Assembly (NCBI GenBank): GCA_963662375.2
Contig: CAXXRP010000005.1
Coordinates: forward strand, 310,001-374,000
Reading direction: 5' to 3'
DNA: 64,000 bases
Origin: UBA11612 sp963662375
Lineage (GTDB): Bacteria; Pseudomonadota; Alphaproteobacteria; Rhodospirillales; Rhodospirillaceae
Below the pieces are notes generated by a model. The model was not told where the DNA came from. It made no database searches and saw only the letters and a program-made list of their open reading frames with translations. Position 1 is the stretch's first letter. Each line of letters begins with the position of its first letter. Made by a program: the position numbers and the translations under genes. Of the stretch, positions 44,265 through 53,525 are shown piece after piece.

Positions 44265-46199
44265 ATGAAACGGAACTCAAAGCGACTGCTCGACGGCGCC
44301 CGCCGCCATCACAAGGCGGGACGGCTGGCGAAAGCCGAACGCGACTACAGAGCCGCTCTCGCACTCGAGCCCAATAATTCGGAGGCTCTTAACAATCTGG
44401 GAGTAGCTCTACACGGCCTTGGCCGATTGGATGAGGCAATCGCGCACTACCAAAAGGCGCTCGGTCTCAATGTCCGGCTCTCAGGCGTGATCAATAATTT
44501 GGCGAACGCCTACCGCGACCAAGGCAAATTGGACGATGCCGTAGGCTGCTTCGAGCGGATAATCGCGCAGGAGCCAAACCTGGCTGGCGCTCGCTTTGAA
44601 CTAGGGACCATCAGATTCGATCAACGAAAATTCAATCTCGCCATCTCACACTTCAAGAGCGCGCTCAAATTGGAGCCCCGCCTTGTCGACGCATATTTCA
44701 TGATGGGCTTAGCCCTGCAGGAGCAGGAAAAACCAGCTGAAGCGGCACAGTGTTACGCTCAAGTCCTCAAGGCCCGGCCGGAGGACCCCGAAGCCTGCAA
44801 TAACTTCGCCTGTGCGCTGCAAGCTTTGGGACAATATGATCAAGCCGCCAAACTCTTTAGTCGCACGCTCTCTATCAAGCCCGATCACGTCGAAGCTTTG
44901 AACAATTTCGGCCTAAACTGCCACAGGCAGGGTGATATCGCTCAGTCCCGCGCCTATCTCGAGCGCGCCCTCGCCGTCAATCCCGCCTATGCGGAAGCCC
45001 ACAATAATCTCGGAAACGTCCTGAAGGATATCGGCCGGTTCGACGAAGCACTGGAGCGATATGACCGCGCGATCGCATGCGCACCCGACCATGTCATGGC
45101 CCACTTTAACCGCGTGGATATGCGAACGATACGGGCTGGCGACCCCGAACTTGGGCAGCTTGAAGTTCTGGCATCTATTTCAGATTCGATGTCGCCCAGC
45201 AAGGCGTCCTCTACCCATTTCGCGTTTGCAAAAGCGCTCGAAGATGTCGGCGAGTTTGCACGAGCTTTTGAGCACATGACAAAAGGCTGCGCGATTAAGC
45301 GGCTGCATATGCCCTATGACGAAGCTGCGACGACCAAATATTTCCAACGCATTTCTGCGGTATTCGACGGCAACGCATTAGAACGCCTCGCCGGTAAAGG
45401 TCATTCGTCTTCAACGCCGATTTTCATCGTCGGCATGCCGCGCTCTGGCACAACGCTCATCGAGCAGATACTTTCAGGTCATTCGCTTGTTCAAGCCGCA
45501 GGTGAAGTGCTGGCTTTCGAACAAATTATCACAGAGACATTGGACTCTCCTGACCTGCCCTATCCAGAGCGCATAACCACGATAGACCCCAAATCCCTAC
45601 ACGAATTTGGAGATACTTACCTCGGAAAGCTACCTATCCTAATACCGGGCAAGTCGCGAATTACCGACAAGCTGCCCGGCAATTTTGTCAACGTTGGTCT
45701 TATTCGCGCGGTGTTTCCCAATGCCCGAATTATTCATGCGGTGCGCGATCCGTTGGATACATGCGTGTCTTGCTTTTCAAAGCTTTTCCGCGAGGGTCAG
45801 GAGTTCACCTATAATCTTGCAGAGCTGGGTCGGTACTACGTCTCTTACGCCGCACTAATGGCTCGCTACAGGAGTGTGTTGCCCAACGATGCTTTCATCG
45901 AAGTTGAGTACGAAGGCCTCATTGAGGATGTAGAAGGAACAGCGCGGCGAATGTTGGAATACTGCGGCCTTCCGTGGGAAGAGAGCTGCGTTGCCTTTTC
46001 CAATGTCGACCGGCATGTCGAAACTGCTAGCGCCGTGCAGGTCCGCAGGCCGTTGTATAGGGATTCAATTGGACGGTGGCGGCGTTACGCCAACCATCTT
46101 GGTCCGCTTATCGACGAGTTGCGGAAGGCAATGCCAGGTTACCCCGCGCACGAAAATCTTGAAGCCACCCCTGAATTGCCAGTTAGCATGGCAACGTGA
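44265..46199 (+). CDS. TPR-repeat sulfotransferase
   Basis: 644 aa. Residues about 1-270 are seven or so tetratricopeptide repeats (for example NSEALNNLGVALHGLGRLDEAI, AYAEAHNNLGNVLKDIGRFDEAL). Residues from about 385 form a PAPS-dependent sulfotransferase domain: 5'-phosphosulfate loop GMPRSGTTLIEQILSGH, then HAVRDPLDTCVSCFSKLF for the 3'-phosphate site. It probably sulfates a sugar or protein held by the TPRs, but no acceptor is indicated. Intact. Its 3' end overlaps an island gene fragment on the other strand. Confidence 0.9.
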   Translation: MKRNSKRLLDGARRHHKAGRLAKAERDYRAALALEPNNSEALNNLGVALHGLGRLDEAIAHYQKALGLNVRLSGVINNLANAYRDQGKLDDAVGCFERIIAQEPNLAGARFELGTIRFDQRKFNLAISHFKSALKLEPRLVDAYFMMGLALQEQEKPAEAAQCYAQVLKARPEDPEACNNFACALQALGQYDQAAKLFSRTLSIKPDHVEALNNFGLNCHRQGDIAQSRAYLERALAVNPAYAEAHNNLGNVLKDIGRFDEALERYDRAIACAPDHVMAHFNRVDMRTIRAGDPELGQLEVLASISDSMSPSKASSTHFAFAKALEDVGEFARAFEHMTKGCAIKRLHMPYDEAATTKYFQRISAVFDGNALERLAGKGHSSSTPIFIVGMPRSGTTLIEQILSGHSLVQAAGEVLAFEQIITETLDSPDLPYPERITTIDPKSLHEFGDTYLGKLPILIPGKSRITDKLPGNFVNVGLIRAVFPNARIIHAVRDPLDTCVSCFSKLFREGQEFTYNLAELGRYYVSYAALMARYRSVLPNDAFIEVEYEGLIEDVEGTARRMLEYCGLPWEESCVAFSNVDRHVETASAVQVRRPLYRDSIGRWRRYANHLGPLIDELRKAMPGYPAHENLEATPELPVSMAT

Positions 46200-46415
46200 C
46201 GCGTCTGAATATGGACTCACAAGTGCCGCGGGCGGGTTCTCACCAAACTCATTAAGGTAAACGACCAAGTCTGAAGGCCCTTGCACTTTCCCTGCGGCCT
46301 TCAACAAGGCATCGACATTATACGCGCCATCAGCCGGGCCTTTGATAACGTGCATATAGCCGTTGCCACCGGTTTTTGACTCCAGTCGCGCCAGTCTGAC
46401 TTTCGCGCTGCTCAT
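46065..46415 (-). CDS. Island protein, probably truncated at its C-terminus
   Basis: 116 aa. The first 75 residues (RLARLESKTGGNGYMHVIKG, DLVVYLNEFGENPP) resemble small proteins that follow DUF5681 genes in prophages and islands. The rest runs antisense into the sulfotransferase gene and is unlike a protein. The original end was probably lost when the two were joined. Its ATG overlaps the DUF5681 stop (ATGA). Confidence 0.5.
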   Translation of the reverse strand: MSSAKVRLARLESKTGGNGYMHVIKGPADGAYNVDALLKAAGKVQGPSDLVVYLNEFGENPPAALVSPYSDASRCHANWQFRGGFKIFVRGVTWHCLPQLVDKRTKMVGVTPPPSN

Positions 46416-46861
46416 CGTCTTGTTTCACTCGTTTCAAGAGCGGTGATCCGCTTATCAAATTCGACGGTTTCCAATGCCCGGCGCTTGGTTTCCAAAATGT
46501 CCGCCATAGCCTTGCCCTCAGAGGTGTCTAGTTCCCCACGGGCAACGGCCCCGACAACGACGGCTTGGGCCTTCAGAATGTTTTCCGCAGTTTCAACGCT
46601 TGGCAGGTCTAACCGAATGGGGCGTGATTTCCTCACGGGTGCTAAGCGATCCAGGCAAGCCACCAACAACCGTTCATGTTCGTCCTTTGCCAGTTCGAGC
46701 GCCTTTGTGGTTAGGGCCTCGGCCTCGTGTTCGATCATGCTGTCCACCAACATAGACACCTTGTGCCGGGAGCCTTGAGGCCGCCCGCGAGGATTGCCTG
46801 ATTGACCTTTTTGAAAAGGCCGCCCGCGTTGTTTTCGATCTGTTTTGGCAGCGGTTGTCAT
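46412..46861 (-). CDS. DUF5681-domain protein
   Basis: 149 aa from ATG 46861, which follows GGAGG. N-terminal RGRPFQKGQSGNPRGRPQGSRHK is the DUF5681 signature found next to prophage terminase and island genes. The rest is a charged helix. Function unknown. Confidence 0.8.
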   Translation of the reverse strand: MTTAAKTDRKQRGRPFQKGQSGNPRGRPQGSRHKVSMLVDSMIEHEAEALTTKALELAKDEHERLLVACLDRLAPVRKSRPIRLDLPSVETAENILKAQAVVVGAVARGELDTSEGKAMADILETKRRALETVEFDKRITALETSETRR

Positions 46862-46985
46862 GCCGATAGCCTCCAAATAAATTCACGGCCAACGGTGTCC
46901 GAAGGCTTCGACACCTGCCTTCCGTCATAAGCCTGTAACAGCACCCAACATGGATCAATGAGCGCGGTGCGCTGTATATTATATG

Positions 46986-47118
46986 TGTCTCAGTAACTGA
47001 CACAGTGAGAGGCTTTAATTGGCGATTTCTGTGTTAATTATTGACACTTTGACTCGCATCTCGGTGTCAACTTTTGACCATCTGTCTCAAATATTGAGAC
47101 AACCTGTCTCAAATTCTG
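46986..47118. repeat. Iteron-like palindrome array
   Basis: Five related units of about 19 bp: 46986-47004, 47030-47048, 47063-47081, 47083-47101 and a half unit from 47105. The 47083 copy is perfect, TGTCTCAAATATTGAGACA (8-bp arms). The others keep TGTCTCA or TGTSWAA with TTGAC. The last three lie in the 3' end of the HTH gene. They may be binding sites for that protein. Confidence 0.6.
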
Positions 47119-47529
47119 CGCCCGCGTTTTATATTGTTCATCTGGCCTCCAATTCATAAACGCCTTTTTCGGCAGATCGTCGCCAAGGGCGTATTCCGTC
47201 AAAACCCATTCTCGCGCGTGACGCTGCTTATAATCAAAGCCGCCCTTTCTCCTCGGGCGTATCAAGCCCCGGTCTATTAGCTGATCGAACGCATTGGCCG
47301 CCGTATTCTTAGCAACGCCGAGCAGCCTTGCACCGTCGCGGACGCTCAAGAACAATTCACCGTTGTTATTGCCTTGGTAGAGCCGTTTAATTTCAACCAG
47401 CAGCGCTCTTGCGACTGGCCTCAGTGAACGGTAAGCAGCACTTGCCAGAAGATATTCTGGCAGTTGCACAAAGCGCGTACATTTATTCCTGCCATTCGGG
47501 AGGAGTTTGGTGCGCTGTTTTTTTTTCAC
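47038..47529 (-). CDS. Helix-turn-helix island/replication-type protein
   Basis: 163 aa from a GTG with AAGGAG upstream. A winged-helix segment (LFLSVRDGARLLGVAKNTAANAFDQLIDRGLI) is preceded by a Lys/Arg-rich start and followed by a basic tail. Similar proteins sit in alphaproteobacterial islands beside AlpA-like and integrase genes; they may control replication or excision. The C-terminal codons overlap the palindrome array. Confidence 0.65.
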   Translation of the reverse strand: MKKKQRTKLLPNGRNKCTRFVQLPEYLLASAAYRSLRPVARALLVEIKRLYQGNNNGELFLSVRDGARLLGVAKNTAANAFDQLIDRGLIRPRRKGGFDYKQRHAREWVLTEYALGDDLPKKAFMNWRPDEQYKTRAQNLRQVVSIFETDGQKLTPRCESKCQ

Positions 47530-47592
47530 CGCCGGGACTCCTTCTAGAACGTCCCTTGTTCTGAATTGTGGACTACCGGGGCGGGGTTTCGT

Positions 47593-47796
47593 TTAGGCGG
47601 CGGTGGATCGTTGGGATTCGATATATGCATCAGCCCAGCTTTGTCGTGTCCGCGCTACTCGACCCAGGTAAATCCACTTTGGGCCTTCGCCGAGTGCGCG
47701 CTTTTTCTCCCAAAAACTGGCACTCATCCCGGAATAAAGAGCGAGATTTCGCGTATCTAGCCAAGGATCATCCAAAAACTTTGGGTTGTCTGACAT
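47593..47796 (-). CDS. AlpA/excisionase-like small DNA-binding protein
   Basis: 67 aa with WLDTRNLALYSGMSASFWEK and a basic-aromatic second half, the pattern of MerR-type winged helices of AlpA/Xis proteins. GAGGA precedes the ATG. Next to the integrase and HTH genes it probably directs excision or activates the island. Confidence 0.65.
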   Translation of the reverse strand: MSDNPKFLDDPWLDTRNLALYSGMSASFWEKKRALGEGPKWIYLGRVARTRQSWADAYIESQRSTAA

Positions 47797-47957
47797 GCTT
47801 CCTCATCACAGTGCTTTACATTTCCGCGCGCTACGGGAGGCGCGGTAATGCGACATACTGTGAAGTGGGTTGTTCTACGGTTCCAGGAAATTGCGACAAA
47901 ATACCCGGCGTCGCGAATTGGGATGCGAAATTAATTATTTAGTTTATTTCGCGGAGG

Positions 47958-48287
47958 CTATTGCGGAATGGCTATTTCGGAACGCCTCTTCCATAAATAT
48001 TCAACATAGTCATCGACGGTAGCGAAGAATTGTGGCTCGACGCCGAGCATATTCTTAATCGGCAATATTTGGCCTCCCTCTCGCCACGCCTTCTTTATAA
48101 ATCGTCCGAATACTTGGTAGCTCATATTAGCTAAATCGGCGCCGCCGATGCCGCGACGTTTGACACGCCTGCTCCTCGCATCGCGACTTATTTCATCGCC
48201 CCGACGGAGCTTCGCCAGGAGCAAATATTGGAGAGTATTGCGAAGCTGCTCAATTCTGCGTGTGCTGAGACGGACTTCTTTTGCCAC
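47958..48287 (-). CDS. Hypothetical basic island protein, N-terminus uncertain
   Basis: 109 aa from GTG 48287. The coding frame clearly continues upstream without a start codon (KKRPVGRPRRQSFARLIEIE, an AT-hook-like patch, then FDGHKLTDSRLFQRPASQ) to an in-frame TAA at 48423. Beyond that stop the same frame encodes MTKPRRPSKPHSDQEFSGAL. The gene may therefore be broken by a nonsense change. Family not recognised; possible HTH at VAKEVRLSTRRIEQLRN. Confidence 0.5.
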   Translation of the reverse strand: MAKEVRLSTRRIEQLRNTLQYLLLAKLRRGDEISRDARSRRVKRRGIGGADLANMSYQVFGRFIKKAWREGGQILPIKNMLGVEPQFFATVDDYVEYLWKRRSEIAIPQ

Positions 48288-48561
48288 CTGACTTGCTGGG
48301 CGTTGAAATAGTCGGGAGTCAGTGAGCTTGTGTCCATCGAATTCAATTTCGATGAGCCTTGCAAAGGATTGCCTACGTGGACGCCCGACCGGTCGCTTTT
48401 TTTGGCGGTCACGCGGACTGGGTTATGAGTTGAATAACATTTTCCGGCAATCGTGTACCGGAGGTGAATGGAACGAGAAGCGAGGAGCCTGGTAGCCTTT
48501 GAGAGCGCCGCTAAATTCCTGGTCGCTATGTGGTTTGCTGGGGCGCCTCGGCTTAGTCATA

Positions 48562-49833
48562 TTATTGACTCCGCTTAGACATCGAAACCACGTTAGTGGC
48601 GTCAACACGCCCGGATACCAGCTTCTCTACGTAGCGGCCCCAGGCAACCAACGCCGCCTTGCGTTCGGGTAGAAATTCCGCGCGTTGATAAATTCCTACT
48701 ACTCCCGACCGGCTGACGCCTCGGTGATTCAGAACGCGCTCTACCACCGTGAGATAGAACCCCATCTCGCTCATTCTCGTTGCCGCCGAGCGCCGCAAAT
48801 CATGAAGCCGCCAGCTTTTCACTTTGGCCTTCTCGTCCAAACGCGCCTTATATTTCGTGATGCCGCTTATCGGCGTTTTGCCTGTAGTGGTGAACGCTAA
48901 CCCGGCCTTAGGAATTTTCCCGTTTTCGACGGCAGGGAGAGCCTTAATGATCGTCACCGCCTGCGGCGACAGGTGGATCACATGCGCTTCGCCATTCTTG
49001 GAACGCTTGGCAGGCAAACGCCATAGACTCGCGTCCAGGTTAATTTCAGACCAATCCAACCCCAGGACTTCGGAGCGCCGCGCAGCAGTTAAGGCCAATA
49101 ATTGCACCGCTCGCCCAAACGGCCAGCCCATCGTGTCCGCAGCCTTCCAGACTGCTGCTAGCTCCTCATCCGACAGGACGCGGTCACGGCCACCCGGCGG
49201 GGCGTGAACCTCTACCTCGATTTTCGCGGCAAGGTTCTCCGCGATCCACCGCTTCTTAACACCAAGTTCAAGCACGGCCCGGATAACGAGGAACACCTGA
49301 CGAGCCATGAAGGGCGCGCGGTCGGCCACCTTATCAATCAGCGTTTCCAAATCCGCATAGGTGAGGCTCGTCATATCGCGGGTATGTAGCTCGGCGAGGT
49401 GCGTTTTGATTATGCGCTCGATCTGGGCGAATGACCGCAGCGACGCCTTCTTTTTCGCCCAGGCGTCCGCGAGCGCCTTGAAGGTTCTTTCTTTCCCCAG
49501 CCGATCTCCCTCGATCACAGCCAGCGCACGGGCCTTGGAGTCGCGCGCGGGATCGCCGCCTGCCACCACGTCTGCGTGCCGCTCCTGTGCAGTTTTTTTT
49601 GCTTTCGCGAATGTGAGCCCAGGCCCCAGCTCGCCAATGGTGAACCAACGGGCCGTTCCTTTTCGGCCCGCGCCTCGAAGCCGATATTTAAGGATTGCCA
49701 CTTTGCGCCCGGTGGGCAGCACGCGGATACCGAAGCCCCGGGTGGAACCTGTCCCCGTATCCCAGACGAAATAAACGCCTTTGGCGGGCTTTAGGGCCTC
49801 TACGGTGGCCTTCGTAAGTCTCTTGGTAGTCAA
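48562..49833 (-). CDS. Tyrosine-type site-specific integrase (P4-like)
   Basis: 423 aa. N-terminal DUF4102-type arm-binding domain (VYFVWDTGTGSTRGFGIRVLPTGRK), SAM-like core domain and catalytic domain with Arg in LTAARRSEVLGLDW, HDLRR (His-x-x-Arg), His in VLNHRG and nucleophile Tyr in GIYQRAEF. All catalytic residues are present, so it could be active. The start is TTG at 49833. An att-arm-like repeat lies 31 bases upstream. P4-type integrases usually insert in tRNA 3' ends, in line with the tRNA-associated copies at 17201 and 31018. Confidence 0.93.
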   Translation of the reverse strand: MTTKRLTKATVEALKPAKGVYFVWDTGTGSTRGFGIRVLPTGRKVAILKYRLRGAGRKGTARWFTIGELGPGLTFAKAKKTAQERHADVVAGGDPARDSKARALAVIEGDRLGKERTFKALADAWAKKKASLRSFAQIERIIKTHLAELHTRDMTSLTYADLETLIDKVADRAPFMARQVFLVIRAVLELGVKKRWIAENLAAKIEVEVHAPPGGRDRVLSDEELAAVWKAADTMGWPFGRAVQLLALTAARRSEVLGLDWSEINLDASLWRLPAKRSKNGEAHVIHLSPQAVTIIKALPAVENGKIPKAGLAFTTTGKTPISGITKYKARLDEKAKVKSWRLHDLRRSAATRMSEMGFYLTVVERVLNHRGVSRSGVVGIYQRAEFLPERKAALVAWGRYVEKLVSGRVDATNVVSMSKRSQ

Positions 49834-49864
49834 TGCCCATCACCATCTGGCTCATCCCTAACGC

Positions 49865-49884
49865 TAGCAACCACCTAGCAACCA
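49865..49884 (+). repeat. Att-arm-like repeat, copy 3
   Basis: TAGCAACCACCTAGCAACCA, identical over 19 bases to the copy at 17201. It lies in the 289-base gap between the integrase start and the FkbM gene. I found no tRNA 3'-end duplicate in that gap, so the right attachment site is not located. Confidence 0.65.
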
Positions 49885-50122
49885 CGCTAGGAACGGCTAT
49901 GGGGGAAACGGTGCGACTAGGTACGGCAGTAAACCGCCAATTTCCCCGTAATGTGTGGCTTCATACTACAGGGTGCGGGGCGGTGCGGCAATGGCCTACT
50001 AAAGCTGATTAAGTAGGTCGCGCCGCGCTCGTTACCAAATCCAACCCAAAATGCCCGTGGGAGACTTCCAATACATTGCACCTCAAGTTTGCCCGCCGCG
50101 CCCCATTCTCCCGGGCCCTTTT

Positions 50123-50896
50123 CTAGACAGCGAGTTCCTTGGGCCTGAAGATAAAATTGTTGATGTAAGCAGGGGTCTTTATGGTCAGGCGGTTGGCAGC
50201 TTCATCAAATTCTGCGAGGGGCCTCAAGGTGCCGTCCCGGAGAAAAAACGCGTCCATGCCCATGGCTGTCAATTGCTGCACAGAATTGGCAACTGGCTCG
50301 CCGGTATGCTGCTCCTCGATTTCAACTTGAAGCACGGGCCGTTCGCGCACGATGGTTTCACGCGCACCTACTAGTACAGCGCGCTCGAAGCCTTCCACGT
50401 CAATTTTGATGAATCCGACATTGTTGAAGCCATATGAATCTAGCGTCCGCTGAGACACACGCACTGTACGCGCGCCTTCATTGCGCTTACGTGGATTCAA
50501 CGAGGCCGTCTGATTCGAAAATCCACCGCGATACATTGGCACGATCAACTCGGCGGTCCCGGTCGTATCCGACAAAGCCACCTGATGGGCGACGACATTG
50601 GCCGGCAAGGCGCGTTTTAAGATGCGGTAGATTTTTGGATTTGGTTCGAACGCTTCTACGCTTTGGCACAAGCGGCTCAACAGGTGCGTGTAAACACCCT
50701 TATTGGCGCCGATATCGATGGCGATACGGTCGCGGCTCACCAATTGCGGCAGTAGCTTCAGTTCTGCTTCGCCCCTGCGCAGATGCTTGCGGATCAGGCG
50801 CCACATATAAAGGCGCGGAGGGAACAAGGCGTATTTGACCCGCTCCTCCAACGTGTAGGGCGGCGTCCATGCTGAGGAATTTTCCGAAGCGCTCAC
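50123..50896 (-). CDS. FkbM-family methyltransferase
   Basis: 257 aa from GTG 50896, whose GTGA overlaps the stop of the upstream glycosyltransferase remnant. SAM motif IAIDIGANKGVYTHLLSRL, then VEAFEPNPKIYRILKRAL, VALSDTTGTAEL and GFIKIDVEGFERAVLVGA, all FkbM-typical. It probably methylates a glycan hydroxyl, as many FkbM proteins sit with glycosyltransferases. Confidence 0.88.
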   Translation of the reverse strand: MSASENSSAWTPPYTLEERVKYALFPPRLYMWRLIRKHLRRGEAELKLLPQLVSRDRIAIDIGANKGVYTHLLSRLCQSVEAFEPNPKIYRILKRALPANVVAHQVALSDTTGTAELIVPMYRGGFSNQTASLNPRKRNEGARTVRVSQRTLDSYGFNNVGFIKIDVEGFERAVLVGARETIVRERPVLQVEIEEQHTGEPVANSVQQLTAMGMDAFFLRDGTLRPLAEFDEAANRLTIKTPAYINNFIFRPKELAV

Positions 50897-51354
50897 GCCG
50901 GACCCCCCGGCTGCGCCAGCATTGCCGAAAAGACCCGGACGGCTACCGGCTTCGGTGCATACTGCGCGATTGCCCATTCGCGGCCCCTTGCCGCAATCTC
51001 GGCCCACTCGCTTTCCCGATCCATAATTTCCGTTACCGAGCTCGCGATGTCGTCAAGATTGATGGGCGCGTAATGCTCCCAAGGCCTAGGCATCTCAGGC
51101 AGGGCAAAGCCGTATTTCTCGAAATCTAGATGCACTGTGAGGCACTCCGCGGCAAAGGACTCTCACAGCCGGAGGCTGTCCCATCGCTGCACCAGCGCAG
51201 GGGCATCGAACCGCGTAAAGTTATGCATCTCCGCAAGCGTAGGATCGTTCTTTATGAACCACGGGTTCTCGATAATGGGCGCGTAAAAATTTCCGCCATA
51301 GGCGAGACAGACCATACAACGGGATTTTCCGCTCCACAAATGGTTTGGACTCAT
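50893..51354 (-). pseudogene. Broken glycosyltransferase, C-terminal part
   Basis: One frame reads IIENPWFIKNDPTLAEMHNF, LVQRWDSLRL, then TGA, then ESFAAECLTVHLDFEKYGFALPEMP and a helical end to the stop at 50893. The pattern (R-W/V-W-E-S-x-A-A-G-C, H-x-D-x-E-K-Y-G) is that of a family 1-like glycosyltransferase C-terminus. An in-frame TGA sits where Trp or Arg is expected, and the N-terminal half is absent. Confidence 0.7.
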
Positions 51355-51386
51355 GGCATGAACTTACTAACGCGCCCATATCGATG

Positions 51387-51719
51387 TGTGGTTTTGCCGT
51401 CACTGTCCATCCCAAGGATGCGGATGCCGGTTGATTCATGCCGGCTGAGAAAGACAATGCCCGCTTTCCTGTGGGCGGCAAAGTGGTGGTGCAGCGCACC
51501 CGAGACGACGGTAAAAGCTGGGAGGTTCTGAGCCGTGGCCTGCCCCAGGAAAATGCCTTCGATCTGGTTTAACGCCACGGCTTGGTGGAAGCTGAGACCG
51601 GCGAGCGACTGGCTGTGGGTTCCACCACGGGCGCGGTATGGACGTTCGACAACGGTGGTGATGACTGGACACTCCTTTCAGCCCATCTGCCGCCGGTCTA
51701 TGCCGTGCGATTCATTTAA
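51387..51719 (+). pseudogene. C-terminal fragment of a BNR/exo-alpha-sialidase-like propeller protein
   Basis: GFAVTVHPKDADAG, stop, FMPAEKDNARFPVGGKVVVQ, TRDDGKSWEVLSRGLPQENA, FDLV, TAA, RHGLVEAETGERLAVGSTTG, WTFDNGGDDWTLLSAHLPPV, YAVRFI. The D-G-G-K-S-W and N-G-G-D-D-W Asp-box repeats are typical. Two in-frame stops (TGA in place of Trp, TAA in place of Tyr) and a missing N-terminus make it a remnant. Confidence 0.75.
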
Positions 51720-51808
51720 CAAACATAACCGCTCGCGTCGTTTGCGGTAACGGTTCCGCGGTACTACCATCGTCGCAAGAAAGTCGGCTTGGGTTTTAGG
51801 AGAAATAC

Positions 51809-52588
51809 ATGAAACGGTTTTTGGCCGCCGCCGCCTTAATGGCGGCGCTTGTTTTCGGGGAAGCCGGACAGGCCGCGACCGTCCTTATTACCGGTTCCAA
51901 TAGAGGGCTGGGCTTGGAGTTTGCTCGCCTTTATGCGGCGCGCAGTTGGGATGTCATTGCCACCTGCCGCAACCCTGGCGGTACAGACGATCTGAAGGCT
52001 CTAAGTGCAGAGCGCCCTAAAGTAGTGCTTGAGCGATTGGACGTGACCGATCAGAACGAAATTGATGCCCTCGCCGAGAAGTACAAAAGCCGGTCAATCG
52101 ATCTCCTTATAAATAATGCGGGCGTTCTTGGTGAGCTGACCGGTCAGTCCCTAGGGTCATTCGATAGTGATGAATTCCGCCGCGTTATGGACACCAATGT
52201 CTACGGTGCACTGACCGTCACTCAGGCGTTCAAAGACAATGTTATCGCCAGCGAACACAAAAAGATTGTCGCCATGACCAGTGTTGCGGGCTCTCTGGTT
52301 GGTCCGTGGGAAAATATCGGCGGCCTCTATTATTACCGCGCCAGCAAGTCGGCGCTAAACAACGTGATGCGCGCAGTCGGCATCGATCTAAAAAAACACG
52401 GCGTTGTGGTTGGATTGGTGGCGCCGGGCGCCGCTGACACGGACATGCTACGGAACGATTTTAAATACGGAGGCCCGATGGTGCCACCAGCGGAAAGCGT
52501 TGCCGGAATGGTAATGGCTATCGACAGGTTTACTCAAGAGAGCGCGAAAAACCCCATTAACTACGATGGTGTGATTCTGGACTGGTGA
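51809..52588 (+). CDS. Signal-bearing short-chain dehydrogenase, copy 1
   Basis: 259 aa. An export-type signal (MKRFLAAAALMAALVFGEAG) runs straight into the Rossmann start ATVLITGSNRGLG (TGSNRGLG at 28-35). NNAG motif in LLINNAGVLG, Ser in MTSVAGS and the YRASK catalytic pair in YYYRASKSALN. Complete active site. AGGAGAAATAC-ATG start. First of four tandem homologues; ends ...YDGVILDW. Substrate unknown, and export of an NAD(P)-dependent enzyme would be odd. Confidence 0.88.
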   Translation: MKRFLAAAALMAALVFGEAGQAATVLITGSNRGLGLEFARLYAARSWDVIATCRNPGGTDDLKALSAERPKVVLERLDVTDQNEIDALAEKYKSRSIDLLINNAGVLGELTGQSLGSFDSDEFRRVMDTNVYGALTVTQAFKDNVIASEHKKIVAMTSVAGSLVGPWENIGGLYYYRASKSALNNVMRAVGIDLKKHGVVVGLVAPGAADTDMLRNDFKYGGPMVPPAESVAGMVMAIDRFTQESAKNPINYDGVILDW

Positions 52589-52628
52589 GTTCTCGCCGGG
52601 TGCCCCCCAAATCAGTAACGGAGTTTCC

Positions 52629-53408
52629 ATGCGATACATACTGATAGCCTTACTGCTGACAGCAGGTCTTGTCGGCGCAAAGACGGCGGAAGCCGCCACA
52701 GTGCTGATAACTGGATCCAACCGCGGGCTCGGATTTGAGTTCTCGAAACAATATGCGGAAGCGGGCTGGGACGTTATCGCCACTTGCCGCACGCCCGAGC
52801 GGGCTGATGAACTAAAAGCCCTAGCGAACAAATACAAAAAAATTACAGTCGAGCGGCTCGACGTACTCGATCAAGACGAAATCGATGCATTAGCGGCAAA
52901 ATACAAGGGTAAGCCCATCGACGTTCTCATCAACAACGCCGGTGTGCTCGGCGATCTGGAGGGCCAAACCCTCGGCACGTTCGATTACGGAAATTTTCAA
53001 CGAGTGATGGGAGTCAATGTTTATGGCGTGCTTGCCGTGTCTGAGGCGTTTCGTGAGCACGTCGCAGCCAGTGATCAGAAAAAAATTGTCGGCATAACGT
53101 CCGGCGCAGGAATCATCTCCCGTGGCGGAGGCGGCGGGCAATTGCATTTTTATCGGGCAAGTAAGGTTGCACTCAATATGGGCCTGAAAGGGGTTGCGTC
53201 CGATCTTCGGGACCGAGACGTTGTCGTGGGCATTATTGCACCAGGAGCGGCGGACACGGACATGCGCCGGGAGCTCGTCGGAGACCTCGCCGCGCAGGAC
53301 CAGGAAGCTGCGGACAGCGTCGCTGGTATGATCAAGGTCATCGCCGATTTGACCCAGGCCACCAGCACTCAGCCCTACAACTACGATGGTCGTCCCATGC
53401 CCTGGTAG
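52629..53408 (+). CDS. Signal-bearing short-chain dehydrogenase, copy 2
   Basis: 259 aa, closely related to copy 1 and the same length. Signal-type N-terminus (ILIALLLTAGLVGAKTAEAA), TVLITGSNRGLG, LINNAGVLG, ITSGAGI and YRASK in FYRASKVALNMG. CGGAG precedes the ATG, 40 bases after copy 1, so the two are probably cotranscribed. Ends NYDGRPMPW. Confidence 0.88.
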   Translation: MRYILIALLLTAGLVGAKTAEAATVLITGSNRGLGFEFSKQYAEAGWDVIATCRTPERADELKALANKYKKITVERLDVLDQDEIDALAAKYKGKPIDVLINNAGVLGDLEGQTLGTFDYGNFQRVMGVNVYGVLAVSEAFREHVAASDQKKIVGITSGAGIISRGGGGGQLHFYRASKVALNMGLKGVASDLRDRDVVVGIIAPGAADTDMRRELVGDLAAQDQEAADSVAGMIKVIADLTQATSTQPYNYDGRPMPW

Positions 53409-53525
53409 CGCGCGCGCCGGGTCTCGTCGACACTGACATGGAAAAAGAGGTGCAGCGTCCATTCTTCGGCGGCGAGGTTTGACTATGCCGAGGAATGGAC
53501 GCGAACCACGAAGGGAGACGACGTG

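Noticed and set aside
48188..48412. 74-codon frame overlapping the 109-aa island gene
   Set aside because: The other frame of the same stretch gives the more coherent basic protein continuous with 47958-48287.
49834..50122. Right attachment site (duplicate of the tRNA-Arg or tRNA-Thr 3' end)
   Set aside because: No stretch in either orientation matches the tRNA ends convincingly; only the arm-like repeat at 49865 is present.
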